Shown here in pieces: positions 16,195 to 24,898 of a DNA stretch of 30,649 bases (its first letter is position 1; every line of letters starts with the position of its first letter). The DNA is from WYZ-LMO11 sp964617245. GTDB taxonomy: Archaea > Thermoproteota > Methanomethylicia > Methanomethylicales > Methanomethylicaceae. The notes under the pieces are model-generated. The model ran no database searches. It was not told the DNA's origin and saw only the letters and a program-made list of their open reading frames with translations. The stretch spans positions 1 to 30,649 of the forward strand of contig CAZTWF010000059.1 of NCBI GenBank assembly GCA_964617245.1, read 5' to 3'. The translations under genes were made by a program, and so were the position numbers.

Positions 16195-16887
16195 TTTATG
16201 TAATAAATCTATAAGTTCCTTTACATCTTCTTTTTTTGATATAATTAAAGGTATTCTTTCTAATTTAGCTAATTCTATAGCTAATTTATCTAATTTTTTT
16301 ATGCCATGTAATATAACTGCTGATGGTTTAATAGGTGCTATACGTATTGCTACCATTGGAGATCTTCCAGTTGAAGTATTAGTAAATATTAATGCTCTTT
16401 CACTTGTAGAACCAATAAGTTGAATAAAGTCTGAACCAGACATAGACATAATTGCTTTTATACTATCTACTACAGTATAACCTAAAATATATTTTGATGA
16501 AAATTCTTTATATATGATAAATTCACCATCAATTGCTTTTACTAATTTTTCTAATAAAATTGGTGATGGAAATTCACATATATCTAAAATAGCATCAGAA
16601 TATGGTCTAGATATTACTGAAAATCTCTTTATTATTTTATTTCCTCTTTCTTCATCTATTTCTACAAGTGCTTTAACAAAACGTTTTATAAATATTGAAC
16701 CTGGAGATTTTCTTCTTCCTCCTTCATAATCACTTATTACAGATGGAGAAATTTTCAATTTTTTTGCTAAATCTAATTGTGAAACTCCAAAAATTTCTCT
16801 CCAACGTTTCATAGCCTCACCAGGAAGATCAGATAATACTATTTCACCTATTATTCTTTTTAAGAGATATTCTTTAGATGCTTCCAA
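16189..16887 (-). CDS. Helix-turn-helix transcription regulator next to the HMG-CoA synthase operon
   Basis: 232 aa, TTG start with GGTG upstream. The N-terminal Cro/XRE helix-turn-helix is at about residues 28-65 (EIFGVSQLDLAKKL, then SPSVISDYEGGRRKSPG). The C-terminal 150 residues show no family I can name with certainty; there are ligand-domain-like segments such as YILGYTVVDSIKAIM, SERALIFTNTSTGRSP and VAIRIAPIKPSAVILHG. It lies 90 nt upstream of HMG-CoA synthase on the same strand, with a perfect inverted repeat between them. I infer that it controls the mevalonate genes, perhaps in response to a metabolite; nothing in the sequence identifies the ligand. Confidence 0.82.
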   Translation of the reverse strand: MEASKEYLLKRIIGEIVLSDLPGEAMKRWREIFGVSQLDLAKKLKISPSVISDYEGGRRKSPGSIFIKRFVKALVEIDEERGNKIIKRFSVISRPYSDAILDICEFPSPILLEKLVKAIDGEFIIYKEFSSKYILGYTVVDSIKAIMSMSGSDFIQLIGSTSERALIFTNTSTGRSPMVAIRIAPIKPSAVILHGIKKLDKLAIELAKLERIPLIISKKEDVKELIDLLHKI

Positions 16888-16947
16888 AATATTACACCAT
16901 AAATATTAAAATAATACAAAAATATTAAGGATTACTTATATAAAATA

Positions 16948-17022
16948 GGGGCTGTAGGCTAGCTTGGTCTAGACTGCGAGGCTCGGGCCCTCGTGACCCC
17001 GGTTCAAATCCGGGCAGCCCCA
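16948..17022 (+). tRNA. tRNA-Pro(CGG)
   Basis: The acceptor arms GGGGCTG and CAGCCCC pair perfectly, with discriminator A at 17022. The anticodon stem CGAGG/CCTCG encloses CTCGGGC, giving anticodon CGG. The T arm is CCCGG-TTCAAAT-CCGGG. No intron and no encoded CCA. A TATA-like AAAAATATTAAGG around 16918-16930 is about 25 nt upstream. Confidence 0.93.
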
Positions 17023-17068
17023 TAATGAAATTTCCTAATTTAAAGAAATTAAAATATAAAAAATCTTT

Positions 17069-18442
17069 TTAATTAATAATTCCTTCTTTTTTGAGAATAC
17101 CACGAGCAGCAAGAATACCTGTTGCAGCAGCACATACTAGACCTCTAGAAAGTCCTACACCATCTCCTGCAACAAATATATTTTCAACAGGAGTTTCTAG
17201 ATCCTTATTGACTTGAAATCTATTTGCTGAAAATTTTATTTCAGGTGCATAAAGTAAAGTAGAAGATGAAGCCACACCAGGTATTATTTCATCTAATTTC
17301 TCTAAAGCCTCAAGTATATCAGAAACAATTCTATGTGGCATTGCCATGGCTATATCACCTGGAGTAGCAGACTTTAAGGTAGGAATTATATGACTATGAG
17401 ATATCCTATTCCATGTAGATCTTCTGCCCATTCTTAAATCACCTAGTCTTTGTATTAATGGTTCTCCACCACCAAGTATAGTAGCTTGTTGTACAACAGA
17501 CATGCCATAAGCAGTAGTATCTTCAACAGGTTCTGTAAGAGTTATTCTTACAAGAAGAGCAAAATTACTATTTTCTGAAAGTTTATCAGACATAGAATGT
17601 CCATTAACACCAATAAAACTATCATATACTTCTTTGACAACAAAGCCACGATGATTTACACAAAAAGTTCTTACAAAATCATCATATGTATCAGTATATA
17701 TATGAAATTTTGGATCTCTACTTACGGCAATTACAGGATCCATTACAAATGAAGGGACTTCAACTCTTACACCAATATCTATAGGTTCTGGTTTTGTTGG
17801 AATACCAAGTCTTTGAGCTAATTTTTTAGCCCAATCTGCTCCAACTCTTCCTGGAGCTAATAAGATATATTTACAATCAATTACTCTATTATCTTCTAAT
17901 ATCATTTGATTCTTTTTTATATCTTCTACTTTAGTCTCAAGAAGAAATTTTACATTTAAGCGTTCTAAAGCTTCTTTAAAATTTTTGATAACTAAAGGAG
18001 CTCTATCAGTTCCTATATGACGTTGAGTAATTGGTATGAATTTTATTCCAACAGATGCTGCTCTTCTTTGTAATTCCATAGCTTCTTCTGTATCTCCACG
18101 AGATAAACATTCAGGTGCGCCATACCTTAGAAATATAGAATCAACATAATTTACTAGTCTATTAGCTTCATCTTCATTAACAAATTCTAATAGATTTCCA
18201 CCTATATCTGGTCTAAGATTCAATAAACCACTAGATAATGTTCCTGCACCACCTACTCCACTCATTATGCTACAAACTGGACATTTTGTACATTTTTTAT
18301 AATTTTGTACTGGACATATTCGCTTGTCCACATCATAACCTTGGTCTATTACTACTACAGATAACTTACTTTTATTTGCAATTTCATATGCTGCAAACAT
18401 TCCAGCAGGTCCTGCACCCACTATACCAACATCAAATTTCAA
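17069..18442 (-). CDS. FAD-dependent dehydrogenase of the COG2509 group
   Basis: 457 aa, TTG start with GGTG seven nucleotides upstream. A Rossmann FAD loop GAGPAG is at residues 9-14, and near the C-terminus VENIFVAGDGVGLSRGLVCAAATG binds the rest of the flavin. A cysteine group (C43, C51, C54, C57, in CPVQNYKKCTKCPVC) follows the first beta-alpha unit and precedes the SGVGGAGTLSSG loop. Such cysteines could hold an iron-sulfur cluster. Members are annotated only as uncharacterised flavoproteins, and I cannot give a substrate. It is divergent from the SWIM gene. Confidence 0.85.
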   Translation of the reverse strand: MKFDVGIVGAGPAGMFAAYEIANKSKLSVVVIDQGYDVDKRICPVQNYKKCTKCPVCSIMSGVGGAGTLSSGLLNLRPDIGGNLLEFVNEDEANRLVNYVDSIFLRYGAPECLSRGDTEEAMELQRRAASVGIKFIPITQRHIGTDRAPLVIKNFKEALERLNVKFLLETKVEDIKKNQMILEDNRVIDCKYILLAPGRVGADWAKKLAQRLGIPTKPEPIDIGVRVEVPSFVMDPVIAVSRDPKFHIYTDTYDDFVRTFCVNHRGFVVKEVYDSFIGVNGHSMSDKLSENSNFALLVRITLTEPVEDTTAYGMSVVQQATILGGGEPLIQRLGDLRMGRRSTWNRISHSHIIPTLKSATPGDIAMAMPHRIVSDILEALEKLDEIIPGVASSSTLLYAPEIKFSANRFQVNKDLETPVENIFVAGDGVGLSRGLVCAAATGILAARGILKKEGIIN

Positions 18443-18511
18443 CTACTAACACCACAATGACTGAATAAAAGCAGAAGAAGTATTTATTTTTCTTTCTCAA
18501 TTTATAAAATT

Positions 18512-18850
18512 GTGGACAATAGAGAGTTAATTATAGAAGAAAATAGTAAGAAACTAAAAAAAGCAATAAAAGCAGTAGAATCTTTATCAGTAAAGAAATA
18601 CATATTTAAGCCAAGTAATAGAATAGTATGGATAGTTGTAGGAAAAGAAAGAGAATATTTTGTAATTCCCAATATGTATTGTCAATGTAATGAATTTTAT
18701 ATAAATGTTGTTGTAAGAAGAAAAAGTAAGACTTGTTATCATGTACTTGCACAATCAATAGCTGAAAAAATTGGAAAATATGAAGTTTATGAGGTAGCAG
18801 ATGGTGATTATACAAGACTTATTAATGAATGGAAAAAAGAAAGTATTTAA
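18512..18850 (+). CDS. Small SWIM zinc-finger protein
   Basis: 112 aa, GTG start about 26 nt after a TATTTATTTTT element. The core is the SWIM metal site CQC....CYH: C-Q-C in MYCQCNEFYINV, then T-C-Y-H-V about 20 residues later. The C-terminus is helical and ends EWKKESI. SWIM proteins bind DNA or proteins; eukaryotic and archaeal Sws1-like members act with RadA/Rad51 paralogues in recombination. Here the next gene, 21 nt downstream, is an RPA-like single-strand DNA-binding protein, which fits a repair or replication role. That role is inferred from context. Confidence 0.75.
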   Translation: MDNRELIIEENSKKLKKAIKAVESLSVKKYIFKPSNRIVWIVVGKEREYFVIPNMYCQCNEFYINVVVRRKSKTCYHVLAQSIAEKIGKYEVYEVADGDYTRLINEWKKESI

Positions 18851-18871
18851 AATATTATGTGTGATTAGAAA

Positions 18872-19924
18872 ATGGATATTAGTGATTATTTAATAAAAAT
18901 CACAGGAAAAAGTGAAAAAGAATTAAAAGAACTTATTGAGGAAAAGAAGAAAAGTTTAGGTTATTTAGTAGATGATGAAATAGCTCTTCGTCTTATAGCA
19001 AAGGATTATGGAATTATTATATCAGAATATAAGCCTAATATAGAGGTTAAGATAGAAGATCTAGTACCAATGATGAGAAATGTGACTTTAATTGTGACTA
19101 TAGATAAAATACTTGGAATAAAGGAATTTATTAAAAAAGACAATAATAAAGGAAAAGTTGGAAAAGCTATTATAAAAGATGATACAGGTTCAGCTTTTTT
19201 AGTTGTCTGGGATGATAAAGCAGAGTTTCTACATAAACTCAAGCCAGGTACAGAAATTTTAATAAAACAAGCATACACAAGAGAGGGATTTGATGGCTCA
19301 TTAGAGATTCATATTGGAGATAAAGGAGAGATACAAGTAATTAGTGAAAGAAAATATAAAGGAATAGTATGGAAAGCTTATGATCCTGTCAAATATAAGA
19401 AAAAGGATGGAAGTGAAGGAAAAATTATGTATTTTATTTTAAAAGAAGAAGAAAATTATATTAAAGTTTTTGTCTGGGATCCAACAGATGAATTCTTAGG
19501 TAAAATAATTGAGGGGTGTTATGTTGAAATTTTAGGAGGTAAAATAAAAAGTCTTGAGAAAGATATTGAAATATATATAGATAACGAAAATGATATAAAA
19601 ATTTCTAATGAAAAAATATTTTCCATACCAATAAATAAAAATAAATTAAAAGATATAAAACCAAATATGGAAAATTTAATTATTGAAGGTATAGTTGACG
19701 ATGATCCAATCTTTGGAGAGACACAAACAGGAAAAAAATTTGCTAAAATTCTCTTAAAAGATGAAGATATTGTAGTTCCTGTAATTTTTTGGAAAGATAA
19801 AGCTGAAATAATAAAGAATATTAAAAAAGGTACAAAAATATTAATAGATGGATGTTATTCAAAGATTGGGAATAATGGTTTAGAAATAATAGTAAGTAGA
19901 TGGAGTAAAATAAGGATAGGTTGA
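18872..19924 (+). CDS. Replication protein A-like single-stranded DNA-binding protein
   Basis: 350 aa containing three OB folds in series: about residues 60-155 (NVTLIVTIDKILGIKEF, then GKAIIKDDTGSAFLVVWDD), about 160-240 (KYKGIVWKAYDPVKY, then IKVFVWDP) and about 255-345 (NLIIEGIVDDDPIFGE, then VPVIFWKDKAEII). An N-terminal helical part of about 55 residues precedes them. This is the layout of archaeal RPA proteins, which coat single-stranded DNA in replication and repair. There is no zinc finger. Its stop slightly precedes the start of the Elf1-like gene, and PolD large subunit is in the same gene run. Confidence 0.88.
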   Translation: MDISDYLIKITGKSEKELKELIEEKKKSLGYLVDDEIALRLIAKDYGIIISEYKPNIEVKIEDLVPMMRNVTLIVTIDKILGIKEFIKKDNNKGKVGKAIIKDDTGSAFLVVWDDKAEFLHKLKPGTEILIKQAYTREGFDGSLEIHIGDKGEIQVISERKYKGIVWKAYDPVKYKKKDGSEGKIMYFILKEEENYIKVFVWDPTDEFLGKIIEGCYVEILGGKIKSLEKDIEIYIDNENDIKISNEKIFSIPINKNKLKDIKPNMENLIIEGIVDDDPIFGETQTGKKFAKILLKDEDIVVPVIFWKDKAEIIKNIKKGTKILIDGCYSKIGNNGLEIIVSRWSKIRIG

Positions 19925-19929
19925 GTTTT

Positions 19930-20202
19930 ATGGGAGGAAGAAAAAGAAAAAAAGTAGTAAAAAAAGTTAAGAAGACTATACCTAAAATTTTTGTATGTCC
20001 AAATTGTGGAGGAAAAAGTCTTGCTATTTCTATTAATAAAGATGAAGAAAAAGAAGAAAGGATAGCTATAGTAAAATGTGGAAGATGTAATATATCAGAT
20101 ACCATAAAAGTAGTAAATATTGAGGATATTGTTGATGCTTATGGTAAATTTATTGATAAATATTATGGAGTGGTGAAGAAAGAAGATGTTAAAAAAAGTT
20201 GA
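19930..20202 (+). CDS. Elf1-like transcription elongation factor
   Basis: 90 aa from ATG 19930; an in-frame TTG at 19921 overlaps the RPA stop but the family begins with the basic MGGRKRKKVVKK tail. A four-cysteine zinc ribbon follows (FVCPNCGG, then VKCGRC). The order of basic tail, zinc ribbon and helical C-terminus is that of Elf1, which in eukaryotes and archaea travels with elongating RNA polymerase. Length matches. The 3' end overlaps GGGP synthase by 17 nt. Confidence 0.88.
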   Translation: MGGRKRKKVVKKVKKTIPKIFVCPNCGGKSLAISINKDEEKEERIAIVKCGRCNISDTIKVVNIEDIVDAYGKFIDKYYGVVKKEDVKKS

Positions 20203-20944
20203 AAAATATTTAATATCTAAAATCAAAGAAAAAGGTTGTATTCATATTGCATTAATAGATCCAGAAAAATGTAATCCAGAAGATTCTAAATATATTTCTA
20301 AAATGATTAAAGAAGCTGGTTCTAGTGCAATAATGGTAGGAGGCTCTACATATTTTGGTGAAAAATTAGATGAAGTAATAAGAGAATTAAAAAATGGTTC
20401 TGATCTTCCAGTTATAATATTTCCTGGGAATATTGCAAGTATTTCTAAATATGCTGATGCCATATGGTTTTTATCTGTTTTAAATTCTTCAAATCCTTAT
20501 TATATAACTGGAGCTCAAGCTATGAGTGCAAGAATAATAAAGTCGTATAATTTAGAAGCAATTCCTCTAGCTTATATTATAATAAGTCCAGGAGGTACTG
20601 CTGGTTTTGTAAGCCAAGCAAATCCCATACCTATAGATAAGCCTGAAATTATTGCAATGTATGCTCTTGCTGCTCAGTATATGGGTATGAGGTTTGTTTA
20701 TCTTGAAAGAGGTTCAGGAGTAGGTGAGCCTATTCCATCAATTATAGTTAAGAATGTTAGAAAAATATTAGATGAAAGTCACTTGGTAGTTGGAGGGGGT
20801 ATAAAAAATAAAGAGCAAGCAAAAGAAATTGCAAAAGCAGGTGCTGAAATAATAGTTACAGGAACAGTATTAGAAAATAATATAGAGTTGTTAAAAGATA
20901 TTATAGATGGTATAGAGGAAGGAGTTAATGCAAAAGATTATTAA
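20186..20944 (+). CDS. Geranylgeranylglyceryl phosphate synthase
   Basis: 252 aa TIM-barrel enzyme. It attaches geranylgeranyl diphosphate to sn-glycerol-1-phosphate, the first ether bond of archaeal membrane lipids. Motifs: IHIALIDPEK at the N-terminus, AIMVGGSTYFG, LPVIIFPGN, the IPLAYIIISPGGTAGFV segment, MRFVYLERGSGVGEPIP, LVVGGGIKN and AEIIVTGTVLEN; the last two bind the phosphate of the substrate. Length is normal. A GGTGA about nine nucleotides before the ATG is the likely ribosome binding site. It overlaps the genes on both sides by 17 nt. Confidence 0.95.
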   Translation: MLKKVEKYLISKIKEKGCIHIALIDPEKCNPEDSKYISKMIKEAGSSAIMVGGSTYFGEKLDEVIRELKNGSDLPVIIFPGNIASISKYADAIWFLSVLNSSNPYYITGAQAMSARIIKSYNLEAIPLAYIIISPGGTAGFVSQANPIPIDKPEIIAMYALAAQYMGMRFVYLERGSGVGEPIPSIIVKNVRKILDESHLVVGGGIKNKEQAKEIAKAGAEIIVTGTVLENNIELLKDIIDGIEEGVNAKDY

Positions 20945-21518
20945 AAAAGAACTTATGAGAAAATCTTTTCATATTTTAGGAATGACTATACCTATAATGT
21001 ATATTCTATTTGGAAAAGATTTGACAATTCTTTATCTTTCAATATTATTAATAATTTTTATTCTTATTGAATTTATAAGAATAAGAGTTCCTATACTTTT
21101 TCCTCTGTACAGAATTTCAGAAGAAGTTACAAGAAGTTTTGAAAAAACTGCATTAGCATCATATATATATTTTTGTGTAGCTTCTTTAATTATTGTTTTC
21201 TTTTTATCAATAAATTCAGTTATTATAGGTATAACTTCAGCATTAATTGGAGATACAATCTCAGCAATTGGTGGAATTGTATTAGGAAAACATAAAATAA
21301 AAAATAAAACAATAGAAGGAAGTATTTTAGGGATGTTAACAGTAATCATTATTTCATATGTATTATCTAGTTTATTATTTAATAATATAACCATTATTCC
21401 TATAATATTAGGAATGAGTTTTTTTATTTTTGATATTGTAGATTTTAAATTCGATGATAATTTCATATTACCATTAGGAATGAGTCTAGTATATAACTTA
21501 TTGGAGGTAATTTTATGA
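20928..21518 (+). CDS. Polyprenol/diacylglycerol-kinase-like membrane protein (SEC59 type)
   Basis: 196 aa, with about six hydrophobic helices. The N-terminal ELMRKSFHILGMTIP matches the RK.xH signature of the dolichol kinase and phosphatidate cytidylyltransferase group, GDTISAIGGIVLGKHKIKNKT the cytoplasmic active-site loop, and EGSILGM the following turn. The closest known functions are CTP-dependent polyprenol kinases. Position between GGGP synthase and polymerase D suggests a lipid job, for example phosphorylating geranylgeraniol. A CDP-archaeol synthase role is possible but the sequence fits the kinase group better. A GGAG site precedes the ATG. Confidence 0.78.
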   Translation: MQKIIKKELMRKSFHILGMTIPIMYILFGKDLTILYLSILLIIFILIEFIRIRVPILFPLYRISEEVTRSFEKTALASYIYFCVASLIIVFFLSINSVIIGITSALIGDTISAIGGIVLGKHKIKNKTIEGSILGMLTVIIISYVLSSLLFNNITIIPIILGMSFFIFDIVDFKFDDNFILPLGMSLVYNLLEVIL

Positions 21519-24500
21519 TATGTGATGTAGATACTCAAAAATACTTTTCTAATTTAATTGATCATATAAATAAACTATATGAAGTTGCAAATAATGCAAG
21601 AAGTAAGGGATTAGATCCTGAGTTTTATGTTGAAATTTATAAAGCTGAAGACCTAGCAGCGAGAGTTGAAGGATTAATTGGAATTAATGGAATAGGAAAA
21701 AGAATTAGAGAATTAAAAGAAAAATTATCAAGAGAAGAAGTTGCATTCAAAATAATAGAGGATATAATAAATGGTAAATTTGGTAAATTTGATGATGAAA
21801 TAGCTGCAGATAAAGCCTTAAGAACTGCATTAGCTATTATGACAGAAGGAATTACTGCTGCTCCATTACAAGGAATAGAAAGTGTTAAAATTAAAAAGAA
21901 TATTGATGGAAGTAAATATCTTGCAATATATTATGCAGGACCAATGAGATCTGCAGGTGGTACAGAGCAAGCACTTACAGTTTTATTTGGTGATTATATA
22001 AGAATTCTTCTTCATTTAGATAGATATAAAATAACTAATGAAGAAATAGGAAGATTTATTGAAGAATTAAGATTATATGAAAGAAAAATAGGAAGATTTC
22101 AATATCATCCATCAGATGATGATTTAAGGAGAATATTAAATTATTTACCTATTGAAGTAACAGGTCCTCCAACAGATAAATATCAAGTCTCAGTTTATAG
22201 AAATCTTGAAAGAATAGAAACAAATTATGTAAGAGGAGGAGCCTTAAGAGTCATAAATGATGGGATATATGGTAAAGCTGATAAATTAAGGAAAATTGTA
22301 GAAAAAATTGGACTTGATTGGAGTTGGTTAAATGTAAAATCTAAAAAGAGTGAAGAAAATCAAGGAAAAATTCAACCAGATGATAAATATCTAGTAGATG
22401 TTGTAGGAGGAAGACCTATATTTTCACATCCTTCAAGATTTGGAGGATTTAGATTAAGATATGGTCGTGCAAGAAATACAGGACTTGCTGCTATTGGAAT
22501 TAATCCAGTAACTATGATAATATTAGAAAGTTTCATTGCGATAGGTACTCAATTAAGAATAGAAAGACCAGGAAAAAGTGCAACTATAACACCAGTAGAT
22601 ACTATTGAAGGACCAATTGTTAAATTAAAGAATGGAGATGTAGTAAGAATAGAAGATATTGAAACTGCAAGAAAAGTAAAAGATAATATTGAAGAAATTC
22701 TCTTTCTTGGAGATATGTTGATTGCTATAGGAGAATTTTTAGAAAATAATCATAGATTAATGCCACCTGGATATTGTGAAGAAATTTGGGCAGAAGAACT
22801 TAGAAGGAAAATAGAAGGAAATATTGAAAAAATAGCAGTAGAATTAGGAATTAGTATAGAACGATTAAAAGAATTTATTGAAAATCCATTATTATGTAAA
22901 CCAAGTGAAGAAGAAGCTTTAATAATTTCTAAGAAATTGGGAATTCCATTACATCCAAGATATACTTATTTTTGGGAAAATATTAGTATTGAAGAATTGA
23001 AAATTCTTCAAGAATGGTTAAGTAATATTAAAGATTATTCTGAAGTTCCTTTAAAAAATGAAAGTTTAAAAAGAATATTAGAAAAAGCATGTATTCCACA
23101 TAAATATAATAAAGAAAGAAATTCAATTATTTTTGAGGATAAAAAAATAATTGAAGCTTTATTTTCTTTTAATAATACTTCTAATAATGAAGAAATTAAT
23201 GATAGTATTGAATATCTTAGTAGATATTGTGGAATTAAGATAAAAGCTAAGGGAAGATCTTTTATAGGAGCTAGAATGGGAAGACCTGAAAAAGCAAAAG
23301 AGAGAGTTATGAAGCCTCCAGTTCATGTACTTTTTCCAGTTGGATTATCAGGTGGTTCACAAAGAGATATTGTAAAAGCTATGCAATTAGGAGAATTTGA
23401 AGTAGAAATTATATTAAAAAAATGTCCTAAGTGTAACATAATAGTTTATGAAAATATTTGTAGAAAATGTAATAGTAGAACTATTCAGCTTTATTATTGT
23501 CCAAATTGTAATAATTATTATGAAGAAGATATATGTAAAAAATGTGGAATTAAGACTATTCCATTTAAGAAAAGAAGAATTTCTATAGATAATTTCTTTG
23601 AAAAATTATCTAAATTTGGTATTAGTAAAAATAGTGTAATAAAAGGAGTTAAAGGATTAACTAATGCTAAAAAAATTCCAGAAATAATAGAAAAAGGAAT
23701 CTTAAGATATAAACATAAAGTCTTCATATATAAAGATGGAACTATAAGATATGATATAACTAATGCTCCTCTTACTCATTTTAAACCATCAGAAATTGGA
23801 GTAAGTATAGAAAAACTTAGAGAATTAGGTTATACAAAAGATTATAAGGGTAATGAATTAAAACATGAAGATCAAATATTAGAATTAAAAGTTCAAGATA
23901 TAATAATACCAGAAAATTGTGCAAAATATCTATATAGAGTAGCAAATTATGTTGATGAACTTTTAAAAGAAGTATATGGTCTAGAGCCATATTATAAACT
24001 TAATAGTTATAAAGATTTAATAGGTCATCTTGTAATTGGACTTGCGCCTCATACTTCTGCAGGTGTTATAGGTAGAATAATAGGATTTACAAAAACATCA
24101 GTATGTTATGCACACCCATTTTGGCATTCTGCAAAAAGAAGAAATTGTGATGGAGATGAGGATGCTATAATGTTAGCATTACAAGCATTAATAGATTTTT
24201 CAAAATATTATTTACCAGAGAAAATAGGAGGATTAATGGATGCTCCATTAGTATTAACAACAATAATCGACCCATTAGAAGTAGATGATGAATGTCATAA
24301 TATTGAAGTTATGGAAAGATTACCATTAGAATTTTATTCATTATGTGAAGAATATAGTGAACCAAATGAAGTTTTAGAATTTATAGATATAGTTAAAAAA
24401 AGATTAGGAAAACAAAATCAATATATTAATTTATACTTTTCAACATATAATAATAACATAGTTAATGGTCCTTTGGTTACAGAATATGATAAAATAAGAA

Positions 24501-24898
24501 ATATGGAAGAAAAAGTAAGAAAACAACTCTATTTAGCAATGAAAATATGTGCTGTTGATGCAAAAGATGTAGCAGAAAGATTATTAAAACATCATTTTAT
24601 ACCTGATCTAGCTGGTAATTTTAGAGCTTTTCTTACTCAAAAATTTAGATGTATGAAATGTGGTGCAAAATATAGAAGAATTCCATTAAAAGGAAAATGT
24701 CTAAAATGTAATAATGAATTAGTATTATCTGTTCATGAAAAGAATATAAGTAAATATCTTAATATCTCATATTTTCTTTCTAAAGAATTCAATCTTGATA
24801 ATTTTATAAAACAAGAAATAGAACTTATTGAGAGAAGTCTAAATAACCTAATTAAGAGTAAAAAGGAAATTTCACTTGAAAAATTCATATCACAGTGA
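21515..24898 (+). CDS. polC: DNA polymerase D large catalytic subunit (DP2)
   Basis: 1127 aa. The catalytic subunit of the archaeal replicative polymerase D. Early on is YYAGPMRSAGGTEQALTVLFGDY; the middle has VDVVGGRPIFSHPSRFGGFRLRYGRARNTG and KPPVHVLFPVG, followed by a cysteine-rich zinc module (CPKC, CRKC, CPNC, CKKC). The active site has D879 and D881 in RRNCDGDEDA. A C-terminal zinc module (CMKCG, CLKC) precedes the small-subunit-contact region. No intein is present. GGAGGT precedes the ATG, which overlaps the upstream stop (ATGA). The DP1 subunit is not in the window. The 3' end overlaps the CBS gene by 9 nt. Confidence 0.96.
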   Translation: MICDVDTQKYFSNLIDHINKLYEVANNARSKGLDPEFYVEIYKAEDLAARVEGLIGINGIGKRIRELKEKLSREEVAFKIIEDIINGKFGKFDDEIAADKALRTALAIMTEGITAAPLQGIESVKIKKNIDGSKYLAIYYAGPMRSAGGTEQALTVLFGDYIRILLHLDRYKITNEEIGRFIEELRLYERKIGRFQYHPSDDDLRRILNYLPIEVTGPPTDKYQVSVYRNLERIETNYVRGGALRVINDGIYGKADKLRKIVEKIGLDWSWLNVKSKKSEENQGKIQPDDKYLVDVVGGRPIFSHPSRFGGFRLRYGRARNTGLAAIGINPVTMIILESFIAIGTQLRIERPGKSATITPVDTIEGPIVKLKNGDVVRIEDIETARKVKDNIEEILFLGDMLIAIGEFLENNHRLMPPGYCEEIWAEELRRKIEGNIEKIAVELGISIERLKEFIENPLLCKPSEEEALIISKKLGIPLHPRYTYFWENISIEELKILQEWLSNIKDYSEVPLKNESLKRILEKACIPHKYNKERNSIIFEDKKIIEALFSFNNTSNNEEINDSIEYLSRYCGIKIKAKGRSFIGARMGRPEKAKERVMKPPVHVLFPVGLSGGSQRDIVKAMQLGEFEVEIILKKCPKCNIIVYENICRKCNSRTIQLYYCPNCNNYYEEDICKKCGIKTIPFKKRRISIDNFFEKLSKFGISKNSVIKGVKGLTNAKKIPEIIEKGILRYKHKVFIYKDGTIRYDITNAPLTHFKPSEIGVSIEKLRELGYTKDYKGNELKHEDQILELKVQDIIIPENCAKYLYRVANYVDELLKEVYGLEPYYKLNSYKDLIGHLVIGLAPHTSAGVIGRIIGFTKTSVCYAHPFWHSAKRRNCDGDEDAIMLALQALIDFSKYYLPEKIGGLMDAPLVLTTIIDPLEVDDECHNIEVMERLPLEFYSLCEEYSEPNEVLEFIDIVKKRLGKQNQYINLYFSTYNNNIVNGPLVTEYDKIRNMEEKVRKQLYLAMKICAVDAKDVAERLLKHHFIPDLAGNFRAFLTQKFRCMKCGAKYRRIPLKGKCLKCNNELVLSVHEKNISKYLNISYFLSKEFNLDNFIKQEIELIERSLNNLIKSKKEISLEKFISQ

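Noticed and set aside
21032..21538. 168-codon minus-strand frame opposite the polyprenol-kinase-like gene
   Set aside because: It covers a recognisable membrane protein on the other strand and shows no family features or own start signal.
21515..24898. Intein in the PolD large subunit
   Set aside because: The active-site NCDGDEDA region and all zinc modules are continuous, and no intein splice motifs or homing endonuclease blocks are visible.
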